Below are positions 61,408 through 64,000 of a stretch of DNA of 64,000 bases, one piece after another. The notes under the pieces were generated by a model that saw only the letters and a program-made list of their open reading frames with translations, had not been told where the DNA came from and made no database searches. Numbering within the stretch: position 1 is the stretch's first letter; each line of letters opens with the position of its first letter. A program made the translations under genes and the position numbers. The stretch is from an uncultured Lachnospiraceae bacterium. GTDB taxonomy: Bacteria > Bacillota > Clostridia > Lachnospirales > Lachnospiraceae. Where the stretch lies: the NCBI GenBank assembly GCA_945868435.1, contig CAMBLG010000003.1:62001-126000 (forward strand), read 5' to 3'.

Positions 61408-64000
61408 CTAACCTCTCTCCAAATACGGCTTCAAAAACTTACCCGTGTAGGACTCGGGCACCTGACAAATCTCTTCCGGTGTTCCCTGCGCGATTACGGT
61501 TCCTCCGCCATCTCCGCCTTCCGGCCCCATATCAATAATGTAATCTGCCGTCTTGATCACGTCCAGATTATGCTCGATGACCACCACGGTATTGCCACCA
61601 TCGGACAACTTGCGCAAGATTTCCACCAGCTTGTGTACATCCGCAAAATGCAAACCGGTTGTCGGCTCATCCAGCACATAAATGGTCTTACCGGTTCCCC
61701 TCTTAGCCAGCTCCGTAGCAAGCTTGATTCGCTGTGCCTCCCCTCCGGATAGTTCCGTTGACGGCTGCCCCAGCTTAATGTAAGACAAACCAACATCATA
61801 CAGCGTCTGTATCTTGCGGTGAATCGTCGGCACATTTTTAAAGAATTCCAGCGCCTCCTCCACTGTCATATCCAAAACGTCGTAGATACTCTTACCCTTA
61901 TACTTGACCTCCAAGGTCTCACGGTTGTATCGTTTCCCGCCACACACCTCACATGGCACATAGACATCCGGGAGAAAATGCATCTCGATCTTCAGAATTC
62001 CGTCACCGTTGCAGGCTTCACATCTGCCGCCTTTCACATTAAAGCTGAATCGGCCTTTCTTGTATCCCCTGGCCTTGGCATCGGCTGTAGCTGCGAACAG
62101 GTCTCGGATCATGTCAAAGACACCGGTGTAGGTTGCCGGGTTCGACCTCGGTGTACGACCGATGGGCGACTGATCAATGTCAATAATCTTATCCAATTGA
62201 TCCAGCCCCAGAATGTCGTCATGCTCTCCCGCAACACAGCGTGCCCGGTTGAGAGTTCTTGCCAGATGCTTATACAGGATCTCATTGGTGAGAGAGCTCT
62301 TACCTGACCCCGATACTCCTGTGATACAGGTCATAATTCCAAGTGGAATATCCACATCGATATTCTTCAGGTTGTTCTCTCTTGCACCCTTTATTGTGAT
62401 ATGACCGGTTGGTTTTCTGCGCTCCTTCGGCACCGGAATCTTCTTTCGGCCACTCAAGTAATCTCCGGTAATGGACTGCTTGCATTTCATGATATCCTCG
62501 GCTGTTCCACAGGCAATTACTTCACCTCCATGCACACCGGCTTTCGGCCCGATATCTACAATATAATCCGCCGCCCGCATGGTATCCTCATCATGCTCCA
62601 CCACAATCAAAGTATTCCCAAGATTCTTGAGATTCATGAGCGCATTCAGTAATTTGTCATTATCCCTCTGGTGAAGTCCAATACTCGGCTCATCCAGAAT
62701 ATAGGCAACCCCCACCAGTCCGGAACCAATCTGTGTTGCGAGACGAATGCGCTGCGCTTCTCCTCCGGACAGGCTGCCTGTAGCTCTGGTAAGAGTCAGG
62801 TATTCCAACCCAACCTCCTGCAAAAAGCCCACTCGTGCACGGATTTCTTTCAATATCTGATCTCCGATATAGTGTTGTTGCCGGGATAATTCCATGTTCG
62901 CCAGAAACGCACATAATTCCTTGACAGACATCGAAGTCATCTCGTAAATATTCTTATCACACACCGTCACTGCCAGAGAGGTCTTCTTCAAGCGCTGTCC
63001 ATGACACTCTGTACAGGGAGTGATGCGCATGAACTGCTCATATTCCTGCTTCATGGTATCTGAACCGGTCTCACGATAACGGCGTTCCATATTGTGAATC
63101 AGGCCTTCCCAGTTCAGATCATAAACGCCTTCTCCCCTCTGTCCCTTATAGCGAACCTTAAGCATCCGTCCGTCGCCTCCGTGAATCAGCATATGACGAA
63201 TCTCCTGCGGAAGATCCTTATACGGTGTATCCAGAGAAAATCCATAGCCTTCCGATAAAGCACGAAGCATTGCATAAGTGTAGCTGGAGGGATCGGTGCA
63301 GGATTGCCAGCCCATAGCCTGAATTGCCCCTTCGGAAAGAGAGAGACTCGGATCGGGTATCATAAGTTGCTCGTCAAACTCCATCTTATAACCCAGACCG
63401 TAACACACCGGACATGCACCAAATGGATTGTTGAAGGAAAAACTTCTCGGCTCTACCTCATCGATTGTAATGCCGCAATCCGGACACGCAAAATTCTGAG
63501 AAAACGTCATAGGTTCCCCGTCAATCACATCCACAATGGCATTGCCCTCTGTCAATTCGAATACATTCTCCAGAGAATCCGTCAGACGTTTCTCAATGCC
63601 CTCTTTGACAACGAGACGATCCACCACAATATCAATACTGTGCTTAATGTTCTTGTCCAGCTTAATCTCCTCGGACAGTTCATACATACTTCCATCCACG
63701 ATCACGCGGACATAACCGCTCTTTTTCGCCTTTTCAAACAGCTTCTGATGCTCTCCCTTGCGTCCCCGCACTACAGGTGCCAGGATCTGTATCCTGGTTT
63801 TCTCGGGAAGTGCCATCACCGTATCCACCATCTGATCGATGCTCTGCTTTGTAATCGAACGCCCACACTTCGGACAGTGTGGAATTCCGATTCTCGCATA
63901 AAGTAATCGGAAATAGTCGTATATCTCCGTGACCGTTCCCACTGTAGAACGCGGGTTGCGGTTTGTGGACTTCTGATCAATGGAGATGGCCGGAGGAAGA
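61408..64000 (-). CDS. uvrA: Excinuclease ABC subunit A (partial, N-terminus beyond the right edge)
   Basis: This is the last ~864 codons of UvrA, which has about 940 residues when complete. Visible parts include the zinc module CPKCG...CPDCG...CPVC, the first signature [19 protein letters not shown] and the second ATPase with [10 protein letters not shown]. The second zinc module is [16 protein letters not shown]...CEVCGGKRY. The final [15 protein letters not shown] with [15 protein letters not shown] is also visible. The missing part is the first ~80-90 residues with the first Walker A. It scans DNA for bulky damage with UvrB. The frame is open to the edge. Confidence 0.95.
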   Translation of the reverse strand, partial: LPPAISIDQKSTNRNPRSTVGTVTEIYDYFRLLYARIGIPHCPKCGRSITKQSIDQMVDTVMALPEKTRIQILAPVVRGRKGEHQKLFEKAKKSGYVRVIVDGSMYELSEEIKLDKNIKHSIDIVVDRLVVKEGIEKRLTDSLENVFELTEGNAIVDVIDGEPMTFSQNFACPDCGITIDEVEPRSFSFNNPFGACPVCYGLGYKMEFDEQLMIPDPSLSLSEGAIQAMGWQSCTDPSSYTYAMLRALSEGYGFSLDTPYKDLPQEIRHMLIHGGDGRMLKVRYKGQRGEGVYDLNWEGLIHNMERRYRETGSDTMKQEYEQFMRITPCTECHGQRLKKTSLAVTVCDKNIYEMTSMSVKELCAFLANMELSRQQHYIGDQILKEIRARVGFLQEVGLEYLTLTRATGSLSGGEAQRIRLATQIGSGLVGVAYILDEPSIGLHQRDNDKLLNALMNLKNLGNTLIVVEHDEDTMRAADYIVDIGPKAGVHGGEVIACGTAEDIMKCKQSITGDYLSGRKKIPVPKERRKPTGHITIKGARENNLKNIDVDIPLGIMTCITGVSGSGKSSLTNEILYKHLARTLNRARCVAGEHDDILGLDQLDKIIDIDQSPIGRTPRSNPATYTGVFDMIRDLFAATADAKARGYKKGRFSFNVKGGRCEACNGDGILKIEMHFLPDVYVPCEVCGGKRYNRETLEVKYKGKSIYDVLDMTVEEALEFFKNVPTIHRKIQTLYDVGLSYIKLGQPSTELSGGEAQRIKLATELAKRGTGKTIYVLDEPTTGLHFADVHKLVEILRKLSDGGNTVVVIEHNLDVIKTADYIIDMGPEGGDGGGTVIAQGTPEEICQVPESYTGKFLKPYLERG

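Overview
The window looks like a chromosomal segment of a motile, butyrate-forming Lachnospiraceae bacterium, of Roseburia, Agathobacter or Butyrivibrio type. The genus is inference. The evidence is a thl-hbd-bcd-etfB-etfA butyrate operon, flagellar rod genes next to mreB, Gram-positive lipoprotein signal peptides, strong GGAGG ribosome binding sites, and protein families typical of Lachnospiraceae (DUF5696, DUF6171, CD3324-like, NHL/YIP1). Most genes lie on the minus strand.

Region 1 (1-3.45 kb) is visibly AT-richer than the rest and ends at the 3' end of a tRNA-Pro gene, a classic island position. It holds a broken anti-sigma-like fragment, a fusion of an Rpn-type PD-(D/E)XK nuclease with a papain-like (C47/C39-like) cysteine peptidase followed by a small membrane-anchored protein, and an HNH protein with an N-terminal membrane anchor. 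Region 2 (3.5-8.6 kb) carries an SDR oxidoreductase and a methyltransferase-capA-glgX operon.

Region 3 (8.7-32 kb) is a large arabinan/arabino-oligosaccharide locus. It has an intracellular GH43 endo-arabinanase, a divergent ArsR-like regulator with a beta-rich sensor-like domain, an operon of exo-GH43, GH51 and a DUF6171 protein, a LamG lipoprotein, and two complete sets of ABC sugar permeases and binding proteins. Between the two permease pairs are an NHL-TPR-YIP1 membrane protein and a DUF5696 protein, and a secreted GH51 lipoprotein is transcribed divergently. The likely flow is: surface GH51 and the binding lipoproteins trim and capture side-chain arabinan fragments, two ABC importers take them up (their ATPase is not here), and cytoplasmic GH43/GH43/GH51 finish them to arabinose. 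The DUF5696 and NHL-YIP1 proteins have no described role and are the best candidates for an undescribed part of the system.

Region 4 (32-41.6 kb) holds a YihY/BrkB protein, coaBC, a P1-family peptidase, an ECF transporter S component behind a long leader, a two-subunit ABC exporter, and an ECF sigma/anti-sigma pair. Region 5 (41.8-47.3 kb) is the butyrate operon, read from one promoter with a near-perfect Rex operator over its start site; crotonase is not in the cluster. Region 6 (47.4-57.3 kb) has a degenerate HD-GYP protein, CD3324-like and RNHCP proteins, carAB behind a leader with a terminator-like hairpin, a GNAT acetyltransferase and recD2. Region 7 (57.3-64 kb) holds a 92-bp tandem repeat array, the flagellar rod genes (flgJ-like, flgG, flgF), mreB and the 3' part of uvrA running off the edge.
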